Below are positions 1-11,233 of a stretch of 64,000 bases of DNA, piece by piece (the first letter of the stretch is position 1; each line of letters starts with the position of its first letter). This DNA is from Pseudomonas sp. GV071 (GTDB lineage: Bacteria; Pseudomonadota; Gammaproteobacteria; Pseudomonadales; Pseudomonadaceae): positions 310,001 through 374,000 of the forward strand of contig NZ_QAOJ01000001.1 in assembly GCF_003050835.1 (NCBI RefSeq), written 5' to 3'. A model generated the notes under the pieces. That model was not told the origin of the DNA and made no database searches. It saw only the letters and a list, made by a program, of their open reading frames with translations. Made by a program: the position numbers and the translations under genes.

Positions 1-535
1 CCAGCCAGGCCAGTTGCGGCAACTCCATCAACCAGTCCGGCAAGCGCTCGAAGCGGTTGGCCGCGATGCGCAGCAACTGCAGGTTGGCGCAGGCGCCGAG
101 GCTTTCCGGCAGCGCTTCAAGCCGGTTGCCGGCCAGCATCAGCTTTTGCAAGCGCGGGCGTTGGCTCAGTTCGCTTGGCAACTCGCTGACCTGGTTGTCG
201 CTGAGAATCAGCCAGCGCAGTTGGGCTGGCAGCGCGGCGGCCGGCACATGGCGAATCTGGTTGGCTTTGAAGCCGACCATCTCCAACTGCGCGCAGTCAC
301 CCAGTACTTCCGGCATTTCGGTAAAGGGGTTGTCCGAGCAGAACAGCACCTTGAGCCGATGCAGGCGCGGCAGGTCGGCGGGCAAACGACTGAGCTGGTT
401 GCCAGAGAGGTTGAGCACCTCAAGGCTGTCGGCCAGGTCGAAGATTTCCGTCGGGAATTCGCGTAGCTCGCAGGTCAGGTCCAGGCGTTTGATCCCGGCC
501 AGTTCGCCTCGGCGCAGTTGTTCAAGGGTGTGCAT
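1..535 (-). CDS. Leucine-rich repeat protein, N-terminal part (runs off left edge)
   Basis: The reading frame starts at the ATG complementary to 533-535 and stays open to the window edge, giving about 178 residues. The N-terminus is MHTLEQLRRGELAGIKRLDL. It is followed by regularly spaced leucine-rich repeats of about 23 residues, with cores such as LEVLNLSGNQLSRLP, LRWLILSDNQVSELP and LQKLMLAGNRLEALP. LRRs of this kind form a curved protein-binding surface. Pseudomonads carry a longer protein in which such repeats precede a protein-kinase-like domain; that part would lie outside the window, so the full-length identity is inferred. The hairpin repeat at 541-656 separates it from metH, which lies upstream on the same strand. 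Confidence 0.75.
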   Translation of the reverse strand, partial: MHTLEQLRRGELAGIKRLDLTCELREFPTEIFDLADSLEVLNLSGNQLSRLPADLPRLHRLKVLFCSDNPFTEMPEVLGDCAQLEMVGFKANQIRHVPAAALPAQLRWLILSDNQVSELPSELSQRPRLQKLMLAGNRLEALPESLGACANLQLLRIAANRFERLPDWLMELPQLAWL

Positions 536-540
536 AAGCG

Positions 541-656
541 GGCGGTACGCAGTCGTAGGTTGGGTTGAGCGAAGCGAAGCCCAACGAGCTCCGAGTGCAT
601 AGTTAAGAACCGCCTGTTGGGCTTCGCCGTTGGCTCAACCCAACCTACGTGTTGGG
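541..656. repeat. Intergenic inverted repeat between metH and the LRR gene
   Basis: The left arm GTAGGTTGGGTTGAGC and the right arm GCTCAACCCAACCTAC are perfect inverted copies, and inner segments (GAAGCCCAAC / GTTGGGCTTC) also pair. This is a long cruciform-forming intergenic element. It lies just past the metH stop codon and may end metH transcription. The elements at 35046-35111 and 45499-45543 have a similar architecture. Confidence 0.7.
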
Positions 657-661
657 CGGGA

Positions 662-4372
<3,711 letters not shown>

Positions 4373-4497
4373 GGGGCGTACCTGAAAAAGCGCGAAATAA
4401 AGTGGGCGCGATAATAGCAAAGCTGCGAGGGCCTGGAGCGCCTCCCAGGTTTACATGAATTTGGCTCATGTTGCCGCTGCTCTAGCGTTTTCACGGT

Positions 4498-4559
4498 TCG
4501 CGGCTGAAGCCCGTCCCGCACGGATGTGCGGTCTCCTGTGGGAGGGGCTTTAGCCGCGA
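4498..4559. repeat. REP pair (inverted REP doublet)
   Basis: A REP half TCGCGGCTGAAGCCCGTCCC faces an inverted half GTGGGAGGGGCTTTAGCC across a short spacer, the usual REP doublet arrangement. It lies in the 320-base gap between metH and the first gene of the twelve-gene block. In the rest of this gap I see no gene. The minus strand carries a possible TATTAT -10 element for metH at 4411-4416, without a clear -35. Confidence 0.8.
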
Positions 4560-4692
4560 TGCTGTTGATCTTCACCACTTGACGTTCTGTCCACCGCCAC
4601 TCGCCAGCACCTGACAACTCCGGAACTGCGCATTCCCAGCCCCTGGCCAACAATGGCGACCAGTTCAGCCCGCCGGGCCAAGGAGGATGAGT

Positions 4693-5367
4693 ATGGATCT
4701 GCGCCACGAAGTGACCCCCGAGCAAACCCTCAGCGATTGCCAATTGTCGTTGCTCAGTGGCCAGCACCTGCCCTTGGCCGTGCGCAACCATGCCGCCACC
4801 GACTGGAGTGCGCTGGCCTGGAATGGCCAGTGCCCGGGTTTGCACAGCTGGCGCCTGGCGCGCATCGACGATGAAGAGATCGACCGCCTCGCCACCTTCT
4901 ACCGCCGTCTGGTCTGCGCTGGCAGCCAGGTGCAGCGCCATCAACAGCGCATCGTGCAACTGCTGCGCGCTCGCCATCAGCAGGACCTGGCGCTGATCCG
5001 CGCCCTGGCCTTGCCCGGCCAACTGATCGTGGTCGGGGATAGCGACTTCTATCAACTGGCCGATGAGCAGGCCTTGTCCGCGCTGCTCTGGCAGCACCGG
5101 CTGCAGGCCGCCAGCCTGGCGCCGCAGGACATCGGCCAAACACCGGCGAGCAACCAGCAACGCCTGCTCGCCAGCCAGCACGCCCAGGGGCACGACAGCC
5201 TGATGCTGCTGTTCACCGCCCGCCCGGTGGTGCTGCAACTGGACAGCAGTGGCGTGCGCCTGCATGGCGCCAGTAGCGTTTATCTGGCCGCGGCCGTCGA
5301 CATGCTGCCAGCCACCACCCAGTGGCATGTGCAGGGCGAAACAAAAAAGACCCGGCGCGCGGCCTGA
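4693..5367 (+). CDS. Protein of unknown function, first gene of the DUF4132/MoxR/VWA block
   Basis: This is a soluble protein of 224 residues with no signal peptide or membrane segment, and I do not recognise its family. The start at 4693 is chosen because the AAGGAGG ribosome-binding site ends about six bases before it; an in-frame ATG at 4687 sits directly against the site. The middle (about residues 55-100) is glutamine- and arginine-rich and likely helical. A more beta-like C-terminal part follows, around LMLLFTARPVVLQLDSSGVR. It lies 41 bases upstream of the next gene on the same strand, so it is probably cotranscribed. Its function within the block is unknown. Confidence 0.7.
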   Translation: MDLRHEVTPEQTLSDCQLSLLSGQHLPLAVRNHAATDWSALAWNGQCPGLHSWRLARIDDEEIDRLATFYRRLVCAGSQVQRHQQRIVQLLRARHQQDLALIRALALPGQLIVVGDSDFYQLADEQALSALLWQHRLQAASLAPQDIGQTPASNQQRLLASQHAQGHDSLMLLFTARPVVLQLDSSGVRLHGASSVYLAAAVDMLPATTQWHVQGETKKTRRAA

Positions 5368-5408
5368 GTCGCGCGCCTGTTACCCCACGTTGAGCAAGGA
5401 CCTCGAAG

Positions 5409-6344
5409 ATGCAAGCAACTGCCAAAGTCATGGAAATGGCCGGCTACTGCGCGGCGCACTCGATCTGGAGTGTGTGTGACGGCGAAACCCTGATTCCGCT
5501 AGTGGGCTATTTGGGGGTGGATGACCGCTGCTCAATGGAACGCCTGGCCATGGGCCCGTTAGCGGCGCTCGTGCAAGGCGAGCGCAAACTGCTGAGCCTG
5601 GACGCCAGCCAGCTAGGTGCGGTGCTGATCAAGAACGGACGCCAGCCGTCGAGGTTGGCGGCGGCCAACCAGGATTGCCTGATCCTCGATGTGCGTTTTG
5701 CCCACGCCCCGCAGTGCCGCCTGCAATACGTGCTGCCGTACCGCAGCGGCCACCATGAACTGGGCTTTGCCGTGCACAACCCGGTGCTCAGCGACTGCCA
5801 GGGTTTTGATGCCGAGCAGGTGGAAATTCTCAGCGAGTTCTTCTTCAAGGGCCTGGCCGCCCACGAGCAGGGCAGTGCGATCTGGCACAGCCATTACCAG
5901 TCGCAACTCGACCAGCAGTACGACCAGGCCGGCCAGTTCACTCTGGAAGAGTTGCAACTGCTGCGCCGCGCGCCGTTGCTGGTGTACCTGCTGGTGTTGG
6001 GTGCCGAGGCGGCGCTGGTTGACGCACAGGTGCAGCGCCTGAGCGCTTTGCTGGCGGCGGCTGGGAGCTACCGCAATCCGTTGCTGACCCGTCTGGTCGG
6101 TTCGCTGGCCCATGACCTGCCCACGCAAATAGCCGCGATGGTCGTCGCGCCGACCGAGGCCAGTGCCGAGTTGCGCGTGATCCACCAGGTGTTCGAAGCC
6201 CATTTACCCGAGGCTGAGAGCCAGGCCTTTGCCCAGGCATTGCTGGCGCTGGCCGAGGATCTCGCCGCGTCCATCAATCCGGCGCAACAGGCCGCCGTGC
6301 GGCGTTTGCGAGTGAGCCTGGGAGTTGGCGAACTGTGCGTCTGA
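5409..6344 (+). CDS. Protein of unknown function, second gene of the block
   Basis: The product is 311 residues, with no signal peptide or clear membrane helix, and I do not recognise a family. The N-terminal half is mixed alpha/beta (for example CRLQYVLPYRSGHHELGFAVHNP). The C-terminal half, from about residue 180, is wholly helical. Segments such as LLVYLLVLGAEAALVDAQVQRLSALL there faintly recall the helical repeats of TerB-like proteins, but this is only an impression. The ATG at 5409 follows an AAGGACCTCGAAG leader. A 146-base gap with a dyad at 6431-6450 separates it from the next gene, so a second promoter there is possible. Confidence 0.7.
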   Translation: MQATAKVMEMAGYCAAHSIWSVCDGETLIPLVGYLGVDDRCSMERLAMGPLAALVQGERKLLSLDASQLGAVLIKNGRQPSRLAAANQDCLILDVRFAHAPQCRLQYVLPYRSGHHELGFAVHNPVLSDCQGFDAEQVEILSEFFFKGLAAHEQGSAIWHSHYQSQLDQQYDQAGQFTLEELQLLRRAPLLVYLLVLGAEAALVDAQVQRLSALLAAAGSYRNPLLTRLVGSLAHDLPTQIAAMVVAPTEASAELRVIHQVFEAHLPEAESQAFAQALLALAEDLAASINPAQQAAVRRLRVSLGVGELCV

Positions 6345-6430
6345 TCACGCTTTTTTATCCGCCTCCAGTACTGGCAAAAAGATGTCGCACTGGCGCCCTA
6401 AGCATCTGATTTAATAGGCCCCGCGCAGGG

Positions 6431-6450
6431 CTGACAGGCACTGCTGTCAG
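6431..6450. promoter_or_regulatory. Perfect 7-base inverted repeat upstream of the membrane-protein genes
   Basis: CTGACAG and CTGTCAG flank a six-base spacer, 40 bases before the start codon at 6491. No run of T follows, so it does not look like a terminator. It could be an operator or an mRNA stem-loop. It sits in the only sizeable gap within the first half of the block. Confidence 0.4.
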
Positions 6451-6490
6451 TAGGCACAGGGTCGTGGTTTCACTTCTCAAGGAATGAAAA

Positions 6491-7315
6491 ATGTCGCAGA
6501 ACACCCATCAATTGCTGTTGTTTTTTGCCGACCAGGCCCGCCATGAAACAGCGGTACGCGCCGTGCTGGAACTGCGCCGCGGTGACCTGGAGCGCAGTGC
6601 TGCGCTGCAGGCACAATTGGGCATCGACCTGACCAGCCTGTGGACCGATACCTGGTTCAATCACGAATTTAGCGCTCAAGCCGACTTCCTGCGCCTGACC
6701 TTCGACACCTCCACCAGCGCGCCGCTGCCGTTGCAGCTGTTGGCCCAGTTGTTCCAGGGCGGCCTGCGTGCAGCCGTGGTCGAGGTGTTTTATGACCAGG
6801 TCGGCGAAACCCAGCGCTATCACTACCTCGCCGGCAAACAGGTCAATCGCGAGCCGTTCTACCAATCCGAGCCGCAAGCCGGCCAAGTCGTGGACGCGCA
6901 ATTGGGCGAGCCAGACGAAGACGATTGCTGCGTGACGGTGGCCAAGCCCGTGAGCCTCAAGCAATTGCTGGCCGAACAGAAGAGCGAGGCCAAGCAGCGC
7001 GACGAGGCCGTCCAGGCATTTGTCGAACTGGCGAAACTGTCCCGCGAAACCGGCAGCAATCCGTTAGAGGTCGTGCAGGGCGTCATGGTGATCGGCGGCC
7101 TGGCCAAAGGGCTGTTGCAGGCGCTGGCTTTCACCGTGGTGACGGTGTTGCTGTTCAAAGGCTTCTGGCTGTGGATGGGGGCGGGGTTGCTGCTGGCGGT
7201 GGCCTTGCCGCTGTACCACGCCAACCAGGCCAACAAACCGTTCGACTCGAACAGCAACGACAGTGCTGATGACAGTACCGATGACAACGACCAACAGGAG
7301 CAACTGCCATGCTGA
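6491..7315 (+). CDS. Membrane protein of unknown function with acidic tail
   Basis: The product is 274 residues. A soluble N-terminal region (about 1-185) contains a beta-rich stretch, FLRLTFDTSTSAPLPLQLL followed by YHYLAGKQVN. A hydrophobic hairpin then spans about 195-245 (LLQALAFTVVTVLLFKGFWLW and GAGLLLAVALPLYH). The C-terminal tail is very acidic and Ser/Asp/Asn-rich. This arrangement suggests an inner-membrane protein with a large cytosolic domain. The start has AAGGAATGAAAA just upstream. Its stop overlaps the start of the next gene (ATGCTGA), so the two are translationally coupled. No family is recognised. Confidence 0.7.
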   Translation: MSQNTHQLLLFFADQARHETAVRAVLELRRGDLERSAALQAQLGIDLTSLWTDTWFNHEFSAQADFLRLTFDTSTSAPLPLQLLAQLFQGGLRAAVVEVFYDQVGETQRYHYLAGKQVNREPFYQSEPQAGQVVDAQLGEPDEDDCCVTVAKPVSLKQLLAEQKSEAKQRDEAVQAFVELAKLSRETGSNPLEVVQGVMVIGGLAKGLLQALAFTVVTVLLFKGFWLWMGAGLLLAVALPLYHANQANKPFDSNSNDSADDSTDDNDQQEQLPC

Positions 7316-7746
7316 CCGAAATCGAGTGGTGGGGCGGTGTGCTGATTATCTGGGGCGCCCTGGTGGCCCGTTACCTGTGCCGATCGGAGCACGGCGAAGG
7401 CCTGGACCTGTTCCGTCGCACGGCGCGGGTGACCTTTCCCTTGGTCGGCCTGGTGTTCGCCTTGTACTTCTATGAGCTACGCCAACCGGCGTTGCGCTAC
7501 GCCTTTCTCGGCTTGGCCGGCGCCGCTGCTGTGGCGACGCTGGTGTTTCTATTTACCTACCTGCGCCAAGACGACAGCGCCGATGAGGATGAGAGCGAGG
7601 CGGCTGACACCAGCGCCACCGAGGAAGAGGACGAAGAGCCCGGCTGGGCCGTAATGGGCTTGGTTCACGTGTTGTTTCTCTCGCCCCTGGCGGTGGCCTT
7701 GAGCCTGGTGGCGTTGAAGTCCTGGTCACTGGTTCAAGCGCTATAA
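7309..7746 (+). CDS. Small four-helix membrane protein of unknown function
   Basis: The product is 145 residues with four predicted transmembrane segments, near 7-22, 40-56, 63-86 and 114-137. A strongly acidic loop at about 88-112 (DDSADEDESEAAD...EEEDEEP) lies between helices three and four. It overlaps the preceding gene by seven bases, and both have acidic extramembrane stretches, so a paired membrane complex is plausible. A 71-base gap with a GC-rich hairpin (GCCGCCTCGGCGGC) separates it from the HTH gene. I know of no assigned function. Confidence 0.7.
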   Translation: MLTEIEWWGGVLIIWGALVARYLCRSEHGEGLDLFRRTARVTFPLVGLVFALYFYELRQPALRYAFLGLAGAAAVATLVFLFTYLRQDDSADEDESEAADTSATEEEDEEPGWAVMGLVHVLFLSPLAVALSLVALKSWSLVQAL

Positions 7747-7817
7747 GCACCGTTGCGAGTATTGCCATTAGTCGTAGCCGCGCCGCCTCGGCGGCCGGTT
7801 TAAAAGGATAAGCAGCG

Positions 7818-9035
7818 ATGGACGCTGATTCGTTTTCGACCCTGCTGACCCTCTACATGCGCCGCATCCGCGCCAGCGCGTCGGGGGTGGCCAGCGAGAT
7901 CGGCCTGAGCCGCGAGGCAGTGAACAACTGGCGCAACGGCCTGTCGTTGCCCAACCCGAAATCCCGCGACCGACTGCTGGCCTGTGCCGTGTACCTGCGC
8001 CTGACCGAGGCAGAGACCAACCGGCTGTTTAGCGCAGCGGGTTTTGAGCGGGAGTTCCCCCTGCAGGGTGAGCCCGCCGTAGGCAGCCCGTTCGCGGCCT
8101 TTATCGAGCAGCTGTTCGAGCAGTTCAGCCGCCTGACCCCGTACCCGATCTGCATGCTGCTGTCGCAAGCACATTGGGGCCAACCGCCGTTTCGCCTGGA
8201 ACTGCTGGCACGCGCCAAGGCCCTGTACGGCGACGGCGCGGTGCTGCATATCCAGCCGCCGTACAGCGTCAGCACCGCCAGTGCCGACTACTTTGCCGCC
8301 ATCGGCCGCCAGTGCGGCTTCGAGGGCGTGACCTGCGACTACGAATTCGAAGCCGCCCTGGAGCGCCGCCTGTTGGCCGGTGAGCGTTTGTTCTGCCTGG
8401 TCAGTCGCTTCGAGCAAGGCACGCCAGAGCTGCGCGAAACCCTCGCCGGTATCCTGCGCAGCCTCAGCGAAATGCACAGCGGCAACCTGCACCTGCTGCT
8501 CTGCGGCGGCGAAGGCCTGGCCGACTTGAAGTACCGCAGCGGCGACCTGTCGCTGCTCAATATCGCCCAGGTCAGTCACTGGCCGGAGCTGGCGTTGGCC
8601 GACCTCGCCAGCCTGGCTGCCCGTCGTTGGCCCGAGCGCCAATTCGCCCAGGCGATGCTCGAACATCTGCTGGACAGCTGCGGCGGCCACCCGGCGCTGG
8701 CCGAAGAGGGCATGCAATGGCTGGTGGAATACCCGGCCGTGGACGAGGCCTCGCGCCAGGTCCTGCACACCCATTTGTGCAGCAGCGCCCGGCTCTGGCA
8801 GGCGTTCCAGCCACTGGTGGAAGAACCCGCTGCACGCGAGCGTCTGGCCCAGCGTCTGGCCGCCACCGATCTCGGTCGGGCGCGGCCGTACCTGGCCGAT
8901 GGCGAGCTGCGTCGGCTGTTCTGGAACAACCTGATTGCGGTGCGTGGGCAGGGCGAAAACGCGCGCTTGTACTGGCGCTGTGAGGTGGTGCGCCAGGCTG
9001 GGTTGCAGGTGCTGCAAAGCGGGACCGAGTCATGA
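7818..9035 (+). CDS. HTH protein with degenerate AAA/STAND-like domain
   Basis: The product is 405 residues. Residues 5-60 form an XRE-type helix-turn-helix (GVASEIGLSREAVNNWRNG). The rest follows the layout of an AAA/STAND ATPase, but the motifs look broken. At the Walker A position, about 114-124, the sequence is LLSQAHWGQPP, with no GKS or GKT. At the Walker B position, about 190-198, it is RLFCLVSRF, with no acidic pair. A sensor-like segment follows (LHLLLCGGEGLADL). I infer a DNA-binding pseudo-ATPase. Its stop overlaps the next start by four bases (ATGA), and the next gene encodes a protein with intact ATPase motifs, so the two probably act together. It is the only DNA-binding candidate in the block. 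Confidence 0.75.
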   Translation: MDADSFSTLLTLYMRRIRASASGVASEIGLSREAVNNWRNGLSLPNPKSRDRLLACAVYLRLTEAETNRLFSAAGFEREFPLQGEPAVGSPFAAFIEQLFEQFSRLTPYPICMLLSQAHWGQPPFRLELLARAKALYGDGAVLHIQPPYSVSTASADYFAAIGRQCGFEGVTCDYEFEAALERRLLAGERLFCLVSRFEQGTPELRETLAGILRSLSEMHSGNLHLLLCGGEGLADLKYRSGDLSLLNIAQVSHWPELALADLASLAARRWPERQFAQAMLEHLLDSCGGHPALAEEGMQWLVEYPAVDEASRQVLHTHLCSSARLWQAFQPLVEEPAARERLAQRLAATDLGRARPYLADGELRRLFWNNLIAVRGQGENARLYWRCEVVRQAGLQVLQSGTES

Positions 9036-11188
9036 ACCTGCTCGCACTGATTGGCAAACACCCCTGGTTGCGCCGTGTGGTGATTACCGTGCTCACCCTG
9101 GGCGTTGGCAGTGCGGTCCTCACTCCGCAGTTCAACCCGTTCACCCGTTCTTCCAGCCTAGGGGTGGTCGCGACCTCCACGGTGTGGGCAGAAGTGATCG
9201 AATGGAAGCGCTCTTACCTGGAAGCGACCCGCGCCAACGACGGTTGGCCACAAGACCTGGCCGAGTTCACTCCGCCGCCGGAATACGTCAGCCACACCAG
9301 CGTCATGTCGCCACAGGTCAATCGCCTGCTGATTAACGTTCAAGACAGCGAGCAGATGGGCAACCTGGCCGGCACCCAGATCGTGCTCGACTACGTGCCA
9401 GGTACCGACGATTTCACCTGCAGCCCCGGCGAGCCGCCGTATCCTGCGCGTTATTTGCCGATCAATTGCCAGCGCACCAAAGACGGTGGCTGGGCGGAAG
9501 CACCGATCATCAGTGACCTGCGTTCCATCGCGATCTTCTGCGCCATTGTGGTGTTGATCTGCGCCGTATTGCTGTTGCTGCGCCATCCGTTGTTGAGCCC
9601 GGTGCAAGCGCGCCCGGCCAATCTGTTGCGGGTGCCCATCGCGCAACTAAGCAAACTCGACCGCCTGCTGCGCTTGATGGGCCGGCGCAAGACCACCTTG
9701 CTGGCCGCTGGCGTCACTGAGCAGAACTGGCAACGCGCACTGGACTATGCGGCTGCCGACGGTGAGCAGCGTATGCGCGCCCTGGCCTTGCGTCTGGGTG
9801 TGCAATGCCAGCCCAGCAGTGGCTGGACGCTGCCGGGCAAGGTTTACGAATGGCGTTTCACCGCCGACTTGCCAGTCAGTCTGGACCGCTGCTTGGTGTT
9901 TATTCCGCAGGCCGACGGCCTGGCCGACGACACCCTGGTGCAGCACCTGCGCGGCGCGCAAACCGGCCTCGACGTGATGCTGGTGCTACCTGCGCACGAT
10001 AGCCAGGAGCTCAGCGACTACTGCGCCGATGCCGCCAACTTTTATGTGGCCGTCGACGAGGCCAGTCAGAGTGAATGGCTGCTCGGCGCGCGTCCGGTGG
10101 AAGTGCTGCTGCGGCTGTTGGCCGCGCACCTTAAAGTCACGCGGATTTCGCCGTATCAAACCCGTGGCGGGGTGGTGCGCAGCGGCTCGTTCTTCGGCCG
10201 TGCGCAACTGCTGGCGCGGGTGCTCAACCGAGAACCGGCCAACTACCTGGTGGTGGGTGGTCGGCAACTGGGCAAAAGCAGTTTGCTCAAGGCAGTGCAG
10301 CGGCGATTGCTGGAACACCCGCAGATCGCCTGCCACTACATTTCCCTGCGCGACCACCGCCTGGCGCCGCGCCTTGCCCTGCAATTCGGCTTGCCGGCCG
10401 AAACCGCGCTGGAGCAGGTGATCGAACACATCGTCGCCAACCAGGCGGGCAAACGCCTGTTTCTGCTGATCGACGAAGCCGACCTGTTCTTTCGCGACGA
10501 GGCGCAACACGGCTACCGCCAACTCTCCACCCTGCGCGCCCTGAGTGAAGAGGGCCGCTGCTGGTTTATGCTCGCCGGCTTCTGGGACCTGTACGCCACC
10601 GCCGTGCTCGACTACCAATCGCCGCTGCGCAACTTCGGCGAAGTGCTGACCATCGGCGGCCTGGAACCCGACGCTTGCCGCGAACTGGCCAGCGTGCCGC
10701 TCAAACACCTGCGCCTGGGCTTTGCCAGCAATGCCTTGGTCGACGAAGTGGTGGAAGCCAGCGGCCAGCGCGCCAACCTGGTGGCGATCATCTGCCAGGA
10801 GTGTCTCGACGCCCTGCAACCCGGCGAGCGAGCCATTCAGCGCGAACACCTGCAACAGGCCTTGAGCTCGCCGGCCGTGCAAGACGCGCTGGCCGGTTGG
10901 GGCCGCCTGAGTCATGACGACGAGGCCTGCCGCCTTGACCGCATCGTGGTTTATCACACCGCCTGCCACGGGCAGACCAGCCTGCAGGAACTGCTGGAGC
11001 TGTTTGCCAGCCGGCAGCAGAGCGTCGATGTCGATGCCCTTAATCGCGCCTTGTCGCGTCTGGTGCTGGCCTTTGTGTTACGCCGTGATCAGGCCATTTA
11101 CCGCTTCGCCATTCCGCTGTTCAGCCTGCAGTTTGAACCGGCTGAACTGCAGCTGTTTTTGCGTCAGGAAATGAGTGCGGCGGTATAG
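9032..11188 (+). CDS. Membrane-anchored AAA ATPase with pilin-like periplasmic domain
   Basis: The product is 718 residues. A transmembrane helix at about 16-31 and a second at about 164-184 enclose a periplasmic stretch of about 130 residues. This stretch resembles a type IV pilin globular domain. It has helical WAEVIEWKRSYLEATRANDGWP, then strands ending in FTCSPGEPPYPARYLPINCQ. C130 and C146 are placed like the pilin disulphide pair. The cytosolic part has an FFGR box (about 387-390), Walker A GGRQLGKS (409-416) and Walker B LFLLIDEA (477-484). A C-terminal winged-helix-like region follows. I infer a transmembrane sensor or NTPase switch. The start codon overlaps the HTH gene by four bases. 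Confidence 0.8.
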   Translation: MNLLALIGKHPWLRRVVITVLTLGVGSAVLTPQFNPFTRSSSLGVVATSTVWAEVIEWKRSYLEATRANDGWPQDLAEFTPPPEYVSHTSVMSPQVNRLLINVQDSEQMGNLAGTQIVLDYVPGTDDFTCSPGEPPYPARYLPINCQRTKDGGWAEAPIISDLRSIAIFCAIVVLICAVLLLLRHPLLSPVQARPANLLRVPIAQLSKLDRLLRLMGRRKTTLLAAGVTEQNWQRALDYAAADGEQRMRALALRLGVQCQPSSGWTLPGKVYEWRFTADLPVSLDRCLVFIPQADGLADDTLVQHLRGAQTGLDVMLVLPAHDSQELSDYCADAANFYVAVDEASQSEWLLGARPVEVLLRLLAAHLKVTRISPYQTRGGVVRSGSFFGRAQLLARVLNREPANYLVVGGRQLGKSSLLKAVQRRLLEHPQIACHYISLRDHRLAPRLALQFGLPAETALEQVIEHIVANQAGKRLFLLIDEADLFFRDEAQHGYRQLSTLRALSEEGRCWFMLAGFWDLYATAVLDYQSPLRNFGEVLTIGGLEPDACRELASVPLKHLRLGFASNALVDEVVEASGQRANLVAIICQECLDALQPGERAIQREHLQQALSSPAVQDALAGWGRLSHDDEACRLDRIVVYHTACHGQTSLQELLELFASRQQSVDVDALNRALSRLVLAFVLRRDQAIYRFAIPLFSLQFEPAELQLFLRQEMSAAV

Positions 11189-11233
11189 CCGGCACGCCGT
11201 AATCCAGCGTTTTTTTTGCAGGGAGCATCGACC

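Noticed and set aside
4687..4692. ATG at 4687 as start of the first gene of the block
   Set aside because: The ribosome-binding site AAGGAGG touches this ATG, leaving no spacing. The ATG at 4693 has the normal six bases.
4373..4692. Cobalamin riboswitch in the metH leader
   Set aside because: No B12-box-like conserved segment or extended pairing is seen. The gap is explained by a REP pair and a short leader.
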